DNA from: Nemertoderma westbladi | Taxonomy: Eukaryota; Xenacoelomorpha; Nemertodermatida; Nemertodermatidae | Length of the DNA stretch: 64,000 nucleotides | Direction of reading: 5' to 3' | NCBI GenBank assembly: GCA_032718475.1 | Contig: JAUCBJ010002425.1 | Span: forward strand, 1 to 64,000 | In this document: in pieces, positions 1 to 11,017 of the stretch | How positions within the stretch are numbered: the stretch's first letter is position 1 | Layout of the letters: every line of letters starts with the position of its first letter | Notes under the pieces: model-generated | Told to the model about the DNA's origin: nothing | Seen by the model: only the letters and a program-made list of their open reading frames with translations | Database searches by the model: none | Program-made: the position numbers and the translations under genes

Positions 1-2549
1 TCTGGGAAACTAACATGAGATTCCATAAAGTACGTAATCATGGCAACATACCAAAACAACAGGCCGTAGTTAGTATGAAGTAACAAAATGATAGACCCGA
101 ACAATACGCTGACACCGTCGACTCCAATGAAGATAGCGTTGACGTCGATACAGGCAATGCTATTGGACATTCCTAAACTGAAATATAAAACCTGGCCCAT
201 TATAATATAGACGTGTGTTACTAAATAGTCATTGGTTGCTAATGATAAGTTGCCTAATATTCTTCGAATCAAATGTGATTGGATAACAGAGATAGCCAAT
301 AAGAGCATATTGTATGGGCGCTGTATTAGACATCCAAGAGTTAGTAGACTGTTTATTGCACTATTAGGGTTGAATGTAACTAGGCAATGAATTAGTTGTA
401 TAACGGTTGCTAGGTAACAACAGCGGGCGTATGTTATCGGCTGAATCCCATTGGTCGGTTTATGCGGCCATAAAATATTTAAACTGGCGTGGTAGCAGTA
501 AGCTAATACAAGACCAGTAGCCAATAGAAGAGCTGCGGTCCTCGAGCAATGACGCAATCGAAGTAAGAAAATTACAAGGATTGATAAAATACATACAATG
601 CTAATTGATGATTGGTTATTGTCCAGCAACCAATCACCTAAGTCGGGAATACTCAACCATTTATTGCCAGTTTGATTTACTAGTCTTTGCAGTTTAATCA
701 GGGCCATTAATGCAAGTATTGGAAGATAATAGGAAAGTCCCTGAATATAAGACTCACTTTTGATTACGTCCTTTACACCTTTCAGGTGGAGTTTACTCAC
801 TTTATTACTCCCGTATTTCGTCCGAAGTGCATAGATTAACAAGGCCAGGTTCACTGTCTGCATTCCGTGGTACCAGACCTGATGCTCTTCTTCTACGAAA
901 CTGCTAGACCCGTAGGAACCTATAGACAAAGCGAAAACCACAACTACAGACCAACTAACTGTATCCATTGACCTACAGACATGGACGAACCTAACCGCGT
1001 TGCTAAGCCTCAGAAATCGTAATACAACTGGTATAAGGAATGATAAAAATAAACAAACGGAACAATGCGAAATAATGGAGGGGATAGTTACTGTACCTAG
1101 TGGGGAGGGAGTTGTTGATGCGATAGTTGCAGTGGTAACAACACTTAGAGAAGCAATGAACACATTGACTTGTAGCTGTAGGTGATTATTCGGTGGGATA
1201 AGTAATACAAGGCTGGATGGAACTAAAACAACAAATCCCAAAACCATAGAGAATAAATCATAATTCGACAGTCGAATTACTGCCTCTTCCGATATTTGTT
1301 TCATGGCCGATACGAATTCATCTTCAATATATTGTATGTCGGTGTGTTTGGTATCAGCCCTGAATCTACGATAATGATACAAAGCTGGTTCTAGAATAGA
1401 CGGTCCACTTGGGAGCAGATGTGATAATTGCACGGCGTTATCCTTCATGCAAGCGATCCAATCACTGGCCGACGAGAGAAGAGGACGGAGCACCTGCGAG
1501 ATCCCTATTCCGAGATTCCCGGGTGGTATTGGAACACCGAATAGCGCGGAAATAGTGGGAACTATGTCTATTTGATTGACTCTATGGATGTCAGTTTCAC
1601 TAGACATTATTTGGCTAATAGATGGACTAAAGACTATGAGAGGAGTTAGAGTTTCCTCGGGCGTGGGGCCACCGTGGTTACCACTGTCCGTCATTCCGTG
1701 GTCTGATATCAACATAAACATGTTGGGAAGATCGCTGGCCTCACTGAATAATCGTTGGTGTATCAAACGGATGGATTGGTCCATTTGGCGCAGTTTTGGC
1801 TCAACCAATGAACTCCTAGGTCCAAATAGATGACCAATATGGTCCAACCCAGAGTAATGGGCAATTAGCACGTCCCAGTCGTTGTAAAAATTGTTGAGTT
1901 CGTTTTTAATTCCGTCAGTGACATTGATATCGATGTTGATGTAATCTTGTACGAAATACGCCTGGGTGCCCAGCGAACGTTTAAACTGTGTGGGGAAGAG
2001 CGACAACCACGTTTCATCACCACAAAAGGATAGGGTCAAGCCAGATTGATAGATATTATCAACCCAATTATCACCAACGGATATCGAGGCATCTGCGAAG
2101 TTCTGCCATACGACGTCAAGGAAGGAGGGAACTCCTCCTGTAGTCAACGCCTTTAGTCGAGGTAGCGTCACTGTTGGGGCCTGAGAAACAGCCACTAGAT
2201 TGACAGTTGTCGGGGAGATCAGTTGTTCCGACAAAAACGGCATTGGTGAATTCGATTGGCCTGCGTAAGGAACCACGTCACTTCTCATCCCATCCACTAA
2301 CATTAACACCAATTTATTAATGAGACGTTTGGGTTTCCATGTTGAATTTTTGAACTCATTTTCTAGAGATTGTGATTCGTTACCAAGGTCACTGAAGAGA
2401 GGACTGGTCGCTCCGCTACCAGGGGCCCTTGTGTCACTAGCGTAATTCCGCTCTTCCGGATAATTAACTGGGAAAAAGCCGGTAAAGAATAGATAACAGC
2501 CGAACAACCCAGCTAGAAGAGCAACAGCACGTGAATATATCATATTCAT
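1..2549 (-). CDS. PIGG: GPI ethanolamine phosphate transferase 2 (PIGG), 3' end beyond window
   Basis: In the ER, PIGG adds ethanolamine phosphate to the second mannose of GPI-anchor precursors. The minus strand reads open from an ATG at 2547-2549 to the window edge, about 849 codons without a stop or visible intron; an in-frame stop lies upstream at 2577-2579. Residues 4-24 form a hydrophobic signal anchor. The lumenal alkaline-phosphatase-like domain follows: LMLVDGMRSD (Asp86), APTVTLPRLKAL around residue 126 with the expected catalytic Thr, GDETW (Asp179), GLDHIGH (Asp236, His240) and SDHGM (Asp283, His284). A many-pass membrane region comes next, with GSSSFVEEEHQVWY and NQTGNKWLSIPDLGDWL, which match animal PIGG rather than PIGN or PIGO. 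The human protein is about 980 residues, so roughly 130 C-terminal residues lie outside. This much coding in one exon is unusual for the family. Family assignment is very secure. Confidence 0.95.
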   Translation of the reverse strand, partial: MNMIYSRAVALLAGLFGCYLFFTGFFPVNYPEERNYASDTRAPGSGATSPLFSDLGNESQSLENEFKNSTWKPKRLINKLVLMLVDGMRSDVVPYAGQSNSPMPFLSEQLISPTTVNLVAVSQAPTVTLPRLKALTTGGVPSFLDVVWQNFADASISVGDNWVDNIYQSGLTLSFCGDETWLSLFPTQFKRSLGTQAYFVQDYINIDINVTDGIKNELNNFYNDWDVLIAHYSGLDHIGHLFGPRSSLVEPKLRQMDQSIRLIHQRLFSEASDLPNMFMLISDHGMTDSGNHGGPTPEETLTPLIVFSPSISQIMSSETDIHRVNQIDIVPTISALFGVPIPPGNLGIGISQVLRPLLSSASDWIACMKDNAVQLSHLLPSGPSILEPALYHYRRFRADTKHTDIQYIEDEFVSAMKQISEEAVIRLSNYDLFSMVLGFVVLVPSSLVLLIPPNNHLQLQVNVFIASLSVVTTATIASTTPSPLGTVTIPSIISHCSVCLFLSFLIPVVLRFLRLSNAVRFVHVCRSMDTVSWSVVVVFALSIGSYGSSSFVEEEHQVWYHGMQTVNLALLIYALRTKYGSNKVSKLHLKGVKDVIKSESYIQGLSYYLPILALMALIKLQRLVNQTGNKWLSIPDLGDWLLDNNQSSISIVCILSILVIFLLRLRHCSRTAALLLATGLVLAYCYHASLNILWPHKPTNGIQPITYARCCYLATVIQLIHCLVTFNPNSAINSLLTLGCLIQRPYNMLLLAISVIQSHLIRRILGNLSLATNDYLVTHVYIIMGQVLYFSLGMSNSIACIDVNAIFIGVDGVSVLFGSIILLLHTNYGLLFWYVAMITYFMESHVSFP

Positions 2550-3112
2550 ATCGGTACTTCTATTAAATTTTATGTCTCATTACCGGCGGTAGGATATACA
2601 GATATATGTCATATGTCAGTATGTATATCAGGTCAGGATTGGATATCACATCAGTTGCAGTTACCCGTATGCCATATGCCAGTGTGCTGGTATGCTATGT
2701 GCTATGCCCTGTGCCTGTGTGCCCTATGTGCTCTGCCTATCCAACAATAAAAGTCAATGTTAAACCAAATAGCCTACCAATATGATACAGGATGGTGGGC
2801 CTAGGCCTACCGGCTGACCGGTACCAAGGTGGAAACTGTCAAGTGCAAGTGAGCCTAACCTATATCTGTATATATAAACAGATAGAGACTGAGAGAACGA
2901 CTTGGCCTAAACCAGTAAACCATACGGTATGTAAACGGAACTATTACAATAATACTGATATTATTTTCTATTAACACTGAAGTAGACCTGTCTCCTGCAC
3001 CATCACTATGGTAACAGGTAAAATGCCTAGTACATAGTGTGCGTGCAATGGTTTTGGGGCCCCTATACAGCTATATCATATCTACATACAGTCATACATA
3101 TCTGCATATCAG

Positions 3113-3158
3113 CATGGCCTACTATATTATTATATATACTATAATATAGTAGGCCATG
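3113..3158. repeat. Perfect 18-bp inverted repeat (hairpin)
   Basis: Positions 3113-3130 (beginning CATGGCCTAC) are the exact reverse complement of 3141-3158, separated by a 10-nt AT loop. No coding sequence or terminal duplication is evident. It may be a very short MITE-like palindrome or simply a cruciform-prone site. Confidence 0.8.
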
Positions 3159-3320
3159 ATATCAGTATGTCAGTAATGACAGTACTGCAGTACAGCAGTA
3201 GATTATAATAGTTTTAGCTACGGTCTGACGGTACCCGACATGGTAAAACGAACTGCAAAGACTGACTTTGGTGAACTTAGATATTTGCGAACTTATAGTA
3301 GGTCCTACTGTATATATAGG

Positions 3321-3778
3321 AACATAGATCCTATCTGGGTGAACTTAGATCCATCTAGGTGAACTTAGATCCTAACTAGGTGAACTTAGATCCTATCTGG
3401 GTGAACTAAGATAAACTAGGTGAACTTAGATCCTAACTAGGTGAACTTAGATCCTAACTAGGTGAACTTAGATCCTAACTAGAGGTGAACTTGTAACTAG
3501 GTAAACTTAGATCCTATAACTAGGTGAACTTAGATCCTAACTAGGTGAACTTAGATCCTAACTAGGCGAACTTAGATCCTAACTAGGTGAACTTAGATCC
3601 TAACTAGGTGAACTTAGATCCTAACTAGGTGAACTTAGATCCTAACTAGGTAAACTTAGATCCTATAACTAGGTGAACTTAGATCCTGACTAGGTGAACT
3701 TAGATCCTAACTAGGTGAACTTAGATCCTAACTAGGTGAACTTAGATCCTAACTAGGTGAACTTAGATCCTAACTAGG
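3321..3778. repeat. 21-bp minisatellite, about 20 copies
   Basis: Tandem units of GGTGAACTTAGATCCTAACT plus one A. Several units carry single-base changes (GTAACT or AGGCGAAC variants) and a few have 1-3 base indels. Degenerate half-units with GCGAACTTA flank the array at about 3265-3300 and 3848. The core GAACTTAG recurs in the unrelated-looking array near 45.5-46.1 kb, suggesting a shared ancestor or shared element context. Confidence 0.9.
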
Positions 3779-5337
3779 CACGAACTCACTAGATCTCACT
3801 TTATGCTTATAAAGCCTTTGGTAATTATCATGCTATAAAGTCGCGAAGCGAACTTAGATCCCACGTGTACTGTGCGTTGGCCGCGTTCTATCGATATTAT
3901 AGTATATTGTACTGTGTTACATTAAGCATATAAATAAAGTACTTATAATGATATAATGCAAATAAGTCATTCACTCAAAGTAGTTGCGATCCGTGGCTCA
4001 CCAACAAACTATATAATTTGCCAATTAATAGCTAATTCATTGCAATGTTCGCTTTCCCTACAAGCGTGATATTATGTAACATGTAGGCTAATGCAGTAGT
4101 GTTTGTAGTTAAGTTTGGTCGGGCCAAAATCATAATTCTGTATAATACTGGCAAAAAGATTCATATTAAAAAAAGTCCCCCTTATATAAAAAGAATGATT
4201 GATAAAAAGATAGTAATTTAATATCGAACATAAAAAATTAATTATTACTTTGAAAAAAAAGCAGAACTTTTTTCGACTATTCTCGAGAAATTTTATTTAC
4301 TGAGCGTCATCGAGGATAATAAGTTATATCATTTTTTGGGTACAACTTTTAGGCGAGTCAATCTAGCCAAAAACGGGGGTCAACCCATAACAAATTCGCA
4401 ATTCATCCAAACAATTTTTTTTATTCTATATTACCTTGTTACTACCCTCAAAAAAGTCTATAAAATATATTACGCGAATCACTTTCAATTTCCTGGTTTC
4501 TTTCCTTAGCAACATGTATTTTACATAGCAACAAGGGGTCTGTTGATAGGATTTTCTCCAAATTTGGTACAGGAGACAAGCCAATTTTGATAGTACACAA
4601 TATAGGGTGCTTATTTTGTATTTACACTCCTTCTCTACTAAATGGGCGCATGTATCCTCGCCCATCGGATATATCGACCTCAAAAGCCCTTATTCCCAAA
4701 AAAATAATTTATTATATTATAAACTATTGTGGTTTTTGATATATTTCAAAAGTTGATGCGACTTCTAGTTACCGACATTTAGCAGTTAATGTGTAACACG
4801 CCAGTGTAAATATTACTAATTTCCCATTGAATCACAGCTTATTGTGAAATTAATTAAATTATTCTGGAACATCACCAATTTGCTACTTGCTATTATTAGT
4901 ACTGTATATATTAGGTCAAGCTCTACCCACCTAATCCCCATAGTGTACCAGTACTACGGTGGATGTTGTTGCGAACGATAAAATTGTATGAAATGTCTTC
5001 AAATGAACTGCAAACTTTGAAAAGCTATCATTAAATTTTAGAAATTCAACAAAACTTTTCACTTCTCTTTGTAACAACATTTTTACATACATTCGTTTCT
5101 AACGTTTCGAAGTAAACGACATACTGTACATACATAGGAAGCAAAATCCATGCAAATACAAAGAAAGTTTCTTAAAAATACATAATTTAGTGTTTTGATA
5201 TTTTTCCTGCCTATATTTGCAAACACACGGCTCACGCACTACTTAATTTGTAAATAGTATTGTTGTTGAGGCGTTACAATTTCGCCAACATAATTTCGTT
5301 CCGTATAAAATTCAGCCGCCGCCGAAATACAATGGAG

Positions 5338-6807
5338 TTAATCGACCCTGAGAACGGCCCGTATTTTATACGGTTTTGGTTGTAAAGTAAATCCGGGTTC
5401 GGGGTCGTGGAGACTCGGAAGATCACCGGAGGGATGCAGGGTGAACCGGTGGAGGAGGTGACTGCTAAACAATCGAAACTCCATCTTAGCGAGTCGCTCC
5501 CCGGCACAGACGCGGGGTCCGATTCCAAACGGAATGAATTCCTCCCGCCGAATCAAATGCGATTCATCGGTCGATAGGAAATGTTGGGGAAAAAACTCCT
5601 CGGGTTTCTCCCAGATTCCAGGATCTCGCATGACGTTCCACAAATTAGCGATAATCAAGTCACTAGGGTATATGGTGTAATCGTTGAATTTCAACTCGTG
5701 TGAAACCTTGTGAGGCACAGGTGTCGGGGCAATAACCCCAAATCGCAAAACTTCTAACAAACAAGCCTCGAAATATGGCATCTTAGAGAAATCTTCGAGA
5801 GTTGGGAGTCTATCTCTTCCGATATTTTCGGCTAATATTCGCTGACACTTCCTCTGGATATTCGGATAGGCCACCATGACGAGGACGAACCAGTACATTG
5901 AACTAGCTGTTGTCTCAGAACCAGCTAGGAAAATGTCGCTTATTGAAGTGACCAGGTTTTTGTCCCTGAAAAAAGATGCCGTTTCTGTCTGCCCTAAATC
6001 CATCCATTTTTTCTCCTCAATAATGTGACAATCAATATAATCTCTAGGCGAACTATAATCTATTGTTGCGCGGTGCTCCGTGATCTTTCTTTTAAAAATC
6101 GCATTCATTTTATATCTTAATGTATATCGATTTGTTTTATCGCTGAGGAACAAATTAGCGAGAAATTCTGGTATTATGGCTAAAATAGGGTTAACCCGAA
6201 ATTGTAGATTCACTAAATCATTAAGACAATTAAATTCGTCGTCGTCATAATCAAATCGTTCAGGAAAAACAACACTACTAATAACATTAGAAACCGCCTT
6301 CCCAACAATTTTACAACAATCAAATTCCACCCCATTCAACTTGGCAATCCAATCATTAAGCATACCAGCCTCTTCCACAATGCGGTTCTCGAAGCTACTT
6401 TTACCCAGATAGAACTGTCGTAACACAGACATAAACAGCTTTCGCTGGTGAGTCCAAAGGTTACCACTCGATACAATAATTCCATCAGGGAGTTCGTATT
6501 TATCGTGTCGGTTAGAAAACAGTCCGCCATTTTCAACAAACGCTTGTTTAATGACAAGGAACGAATTCAGGACGATAACTGACGACGGGCCTGGAATTCG
6601 CACACGAATAATATCCGAATTAAGTTCTTTGCACCATCTGGACCACGCGAGTGTCCTGTTGCTGCGCGTGTTGTATAAACCAATGAGATTACCGATGATA
6701 GGCAGTCCCGGGGGGGTTGGAGGCCGGACGGACTTGTGTCGGTTCGAAATTAAATATAGGACAATGATGAAGGCAATTACAATCAAAAAAATACTAATGA
6801 AATCCAT
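5338..6807 (-). CDS. Cytochrome P450, CYP2-clan type, intronless
   Basis: A 489-residue microsomal haem monooxygenase in one uninterrupted ORF. Residues 3-22 form the N-terminal ER anchor, followed by a basic stretch and the proline hinge PPTPPGLPIIGN (29-40). The C-helix WxxxR is Trp118-Arg122; the I-helix oxygen-activation motif AGSETT is 295-300; the K-helix ExxR is Glu352-Arg355; a PxxF-type region follows near 402-410; the haem loop FGIGPRVCAG places the thiolate ligand at Cys434. All key residues are present and the length is normal, so it appears functional. Animal CYP2-clan genes usually have several introns, so the absence of any suggests an old retrocopy or lineage-wide intron loss. 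The substrate and exact subfamily cannot be read from the sequence. Confidence 0.95.
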   Translation of the reverse strand: MDFISIFLIVIAFIIVLYLISNRHKSVRPPTPPGLPIIGNLIGLYNTRSNRTLAWSRWCKELNSDIIRVRIPGPSSVIVLNSFLVIKQAFVENGGLFSNRHDKYELPDGIIVSSGNLWTHQRKLFMSVLRQFYLGKSSFENRIVEEAGMLNDWIAKLNGVEFDCCKIVGKAVSNVISSVVFPERFDYDDDEFNCLNDLVNLQFRVNPILAIIPEFLANLFLSDKTNRYTLRYKMNAIFKRKITEHRATIDYSSPRDYIDCHIIEEKKWMDLGQTETASFFRDKNLVTSISDIFLAGSETTASSMYWFVLVMVAYPNIQRKCQRILAENIGRDRLPTLEDFSKMPYFEACLLEVLRFGVIAPTPVPHKVSHELKFNDYTIYPSDLIIANLWNVMRDPGIWEKPEEFFPQHFLSTDESHLIRREEFIPFGIGPRVCAGERLAKMEFRLFSSHLLHRFTLHPSGDLPSLHDPEPGFTLQPKPYKIRAVLRVD

Positions 6808-7298
6808 ACTTATAGGACCTGCAGGAACTACTGTAATCTAAGTTAGGCTCACTTTATGTATGTCAGTACAGCTGTACACTGTACAGTATTATGATTTAGT
6901 CCCAAACCATTTATTGAATAACTATAATATACATATACAGTATTATGATTGATTACGGAAACATTTATGAGTATCGTATGAAGGGCCTTCTGTAGAGTAT
7001 AATTAAGTACTTTTCATTAACTTACTGTACTTACATATTGACTTGAATAGAACACTACGTATTTGAATGAATAAAATAACCTATATTTCTTTCTAGGCTC
7101 TCGTTTAATATTCACTAACTCGCTTTTATTCGTTCGTGTAAATATTCCCAATCGAGCTGGTGTTAATTATATTGGTAGGGTGCTATTATAATTAAACATA
7201 CACCTAATATAATGTAGTATTATTTGTATTTGTAACTTGGGTTAGACCCATACCCATATAGCCCTTCGATTACACATTATGATGATCAATTGCTCCTA
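6808..7298. other. Gap between P450 and retrotransposon
   Basis: Upstream side of the P450 gene. AT-rich, with no coding, RNA or repeat feature that I recognise. Confidence 0.6.
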
Positions 7299-7303
7299 GA
7301 AGT

Positions 7304-10232
7304 TGTTATGGACATAAGTTATATATATTAATGGACATAAGCTATATTAACGGACATAAACGTTATACAGATAAATGCCATACTACAGTAACATAATGAC
7401 TTCAGACTTGTCTTAATGTACCGGTACAGTACTAACATCAATAGCATGTAGCTAGCTTACTGCTTATTAATGCAGCACTTAGGACTACAGGATTATTTGT
7501 CATAATGTACATACTGACTACTTAGGATTGTCTGTCATAATGTACACAGGACGCTGTGAACCAGTGGCCTAACTTTACAAGTTTTTTTACCAGCTTATTA
7601 TACGATGTTAATGTAACGAAGGAATTAAATGTAAATGTTATCGGAAGTTAGCAAACTCGGTCATGTTTTTCCTACGGTGTATGTGGGGCGAGCCACGAAG
7701 TGAGTGAGCCTTAGCGTAGTGGTACCATTAATCAACCTGTCGTTCTGTCGTTCTGTCGTTCTGTCGTTCTATCGTTCTGTCGTGTTCAATTTTAAACGTT
7801 AATAACTCGGCCAATCTTTGATGAAATCTATCCAAACTTGGTACACATGTTGTATGGCAAAAGTTTAGAAATTTTCCAAGTAGAATTTCCGTGTGGCCTT
7901 CGAGAAGCTAAGATAATAGCAGTTAATTAGTTAATTAAGTTGATTACGGTAAAAACACCATTTTCAACCTGCCTTTTAAAGGAAATTAATTGTTTTACAG
8001 TATAAGACTTCAATAATTATACTTAAAAAATATACAGATGTAATCCGCATACTCCATTCTATTATAGTTTTTAATTAGTTCAAGTGATTTGCTTTAATAA
8101 TCGTGTCTTTAATTGATCTAAAGTAATTAAACCGGCATAAAAAATGTATTCTCATTAAATACTGCTCATTTATTGGTTAACATCCAAGTTGGCTTGATTC
8201 CCAGCAACACTTGAGGTATTCAGTCAGCCTTGCTTGTAAGAGGCAGACTGCTGCTGCTGCTAGTAGCCATCCATTCACTCACTCCCCATTGAACTGGCTG
8301 ATTGGAGGTGTGTGTGTATCGGGTTCAATGACATTAATATTATTACTAAAGTAACGTCGGGATGTTAATATTCACTGGAGCTATGAGTCTCTCTGGTTAG
8401 TTGAATGAATGAAATAAATAATTGTTTTACTGTTCCGAATATCAATGTTTATTTCTGTAGGCCAACTTACTGTATTATTATTTAATCTAAATGTACATAA
8501 TAGTTTAAATAAATTATTTCACAATTTCATTCCAATTCATACTGCTTACGCAACCATGCTAATTAGGTATATTAAATGGCAGGATTGTTTTTAATTAAAA
8601 TTTTTACAGAGCAAACAAGTATATTGTATTTAACTGAAAGTTAATTTATTTCGGTAAGTAGGCCTTGCGGTTTGTTAGTTTAGTTAGTATAATAAGTATC
8701 AAATATATTACGTGCTGCTGTACAGTAAACGCGGCTTTGCGTTATTGAATTACAGAATTGGCGGTACAAAGTACATTAATAGGGATCAGGCATATTGCAT
8801 TTATATAATTGTTGTTGTAAATGTACAATAATATGCGCCACTTTTATTTTAGTAACTGCAATGTGTATTTCATTTGTACCTGCAACCCATTAAAAAGGGC
8901 AGCTGAACATATCGCGGACAGGCTGACTATTCACCATAACAAAAAAACCCAAATCGCCGCAGTTCCACTTACAGTTCCATATTATTCTGTTTTGCAATTC
9001 AACCCAATTTATCTGCTCTCTGCTACACGCGGTTTTATCCACGAGTTTTGTAAAGTCCCGACTTATCGGGAATGACATGAACTTAGCGTCCGGAATATTC
9101 TGATCAGATTAAATCTACTTGGCGCTGTAATACTGCATCCCGTTGTACCAGAAGTTATTAAAACATACCGGCCCCTCAAATGCGCTTGCAGTGGGTTAGA
9201 GAACAACATATACCGCCCCAGTACAACCGCTATTTTGATAAGGTCCAATATATAATATATATATATGGTCTAACATATGATAGTTCACTAATCAGCTAAT
9301 AGGCCTATTAATTCGTGAGATTTCAATTTATAAATAAAACTAATATACGAGCTCATATGAGCTCAATTGATTGATTGATTGAAGGTATGACCGTTGTTGT
9401 GGGGGACTAGGTCTACCTGTCTAGCAGCTAATAACTCGTCCGTGGAGAGAATAATATAAGTCGAGGAACATAACGAAACGCGTTTAATTTATTTATTTAT
9501 TCCAATTGGGGATGCTTTCTAACGCGGGAATGCGGTGCTATTAAACATCAACACATTCCTGCGCGTGCGTCGATATTGTGCACCCTAATACTAACAACCC
9601 ACCCAGACACCCCCTACCCCTCACGCCCCCCCCCCCCCCCCCCCCCCCATCACCCAACATTACTATGTATAGATCAATGCAGCTCAATATATTAGTAAAG
9701 GTATCGTCTGATTAGCTTTCCTACACATGACCTCTTATCCTTGTAGTTGTTTATTTATTTACACTATTTTTTGTTGAGTAAATCTTTCTGATAGGGGGGG
9801 GGGGGACTTACTCTGGACGAGCGCAACGATTGAACGACGCTTATAATAATTAAGACGAGTACGGCGTTGATTATATTCATATACACCACCTGGCTTTGCA
9901 TATTTAACGTGCGATTGGAAATAAGTTCGTTCTACCCTTCCGTGGGTGGTAGATGTCACGGTTATGTATTGGTGGTTGAGAAGGGTGGGGGGGGGGGGGG
10001 GGGGGGATTAAAAGGGGTGAACACGTACTGTCCCCCTTTCTTTGATTGATTGGTGGTGTGGGTAAATTTCTCAAAACCTGATTTTGTGATACAGTCGCTT
10101 AATTTTAATTTGTATCTCATAACTGGACCTCGTGCTGCGCGAAGGCCCCACGAACGTGTTATTGTGTAATGGCTGCGTTATACGCCTGAAATACCAGCTG
10201 ACTATAGTAATAGGGCTGCGTTGCTCAGGACA
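7304..10232 (+). repeat. 5' LTR of the BEL element, split by a nested insertion
   Basis: LTR sequence occupies 7304-7684 and 10160-10232, together 454 bp against 453 bp in the 3' LTR. The intact 3' copy serves as the empty site, so the foreign DNA between them is defined to within 3 nt. Confidence 0.95.
7685..10159 (+). mobile_element. Nested 2475-bp non-autonomous element (GTGGGGC-end family, copy 1)
   Basis: Net insertion into the BEL 5' LTR. Because TGT flanks both sides, the boundaries can slide by up to 3 nt: either a 3-bp TGT duplication or an insertion without duplication. The left end carries GTGGGGCGAGCCACGAAG at 7683 and then a GTTCTGTC microsatellite (7740-7784). The right end carries GCGCGAAGGCCCCACGAACG, ending at 10156. 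GTGGGGC and GCCCCAC form a short inverted repeat that lies at the very left end but about 5-8 nt inside the right end. There is no ORF with recognisable content; poly-C (9626-9648) and poly-G runs lie inside. The offset inverted repeats recall Helitron2/Helentron-type elements, but that assignment is only a hypothesis. Confidence 0.85.
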
Positions 10233-10254
10233 GTAAAAAACTTATCTTCGGTGC

Positions 10255-10272
10255 TGGTTCCCAGATCGGAAT
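10255..10272 (+). other. Putative primer-binding site of the BEL element
   Basis: TGGTTCCCAGATCGGAAT begins 22 nt after the 5' LTR. TGG complements a tRNA CCA end, as expected for minus-strand priming. I could not identify the matching tRNA. The remaining leader to 11017 shows nothing else. Confidence 0.55.
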
Positions 10273-11017
10273 GTTGTAGATCAACCTACAAGCTACAACC
10301 AGAATAACCTAACCGTGAATGTATAAACGTATACCGGCTGACCGGTATCTTCAAAGATAAAACAGAAAGACAGACGACGGTAGGCCTACCCTAAAACCTT
10401 AAAGGTGAAACATCAGGATTAACTAACTAGCAACCAATCAAGTAAGTTCAGAAGTTGTTAGATTAGAAAGAAGAAACTGATGTCAGGATGTAGGCTGCTA
10501 ATACGTGTCTGCCGATAACAGGATAAACTACATCTATAATTACGGAATTAGATAATACAGTAATACGCTGTCAGTTAGAATAGCCAGTGCTGGACTTGAC
10601 CAGTTGAAAGAATACCGGTAACCTGGTAAATTATTATATACCGGATCCCCGGTACTACTACTACTATACCCAGATACCGTACAGCCGTATACCGTATCAT
10701 ACCGGTACAGAACTGCGGAACCACCAATCACAGAATCGGTACCGGCATACCGGTACCAAACCACCAATATCGGCTAATACCAGAATACTGGTGATGGTTG
10801 GATAATCCTCATACCAGTACTAAGAGTATATATACTGGGATGCTGATATATATAATATAATATGGTATATATAAAGCTGCAAAGATAAAATATATACTGG
10901 TATATACAGATATACTGATATCCCATATCTTAATTGGCTGCAGATAAAGTTTGTGATTGAAAAACTTTATAGTAGGGTACAGTTGTCCTGCAATAAATAA
11001 CCGTTTCAAATGCTGAA

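Larger units (their letters stand above)
2550..5337. other. Intergenic region between PIGG and the P450
   Basis: I see no protein-coding gene. It holds the divergent upstream side of PIGG, a perfect hairpin (3113-3158) and a 21-bp minisatellite (3321-3778), listed separately. The 85-codon minus ORF at 4426-4683 has no recognisable motif and looks like chance. The rest is AT-rich unique-looking sequence. Confidence 0.6.

Noticed and set aside
409-423. X-box-like GTTGCTAGGTAAC
   Set aside because: Lies inside PIGG coding sequence and is explained by the codons.
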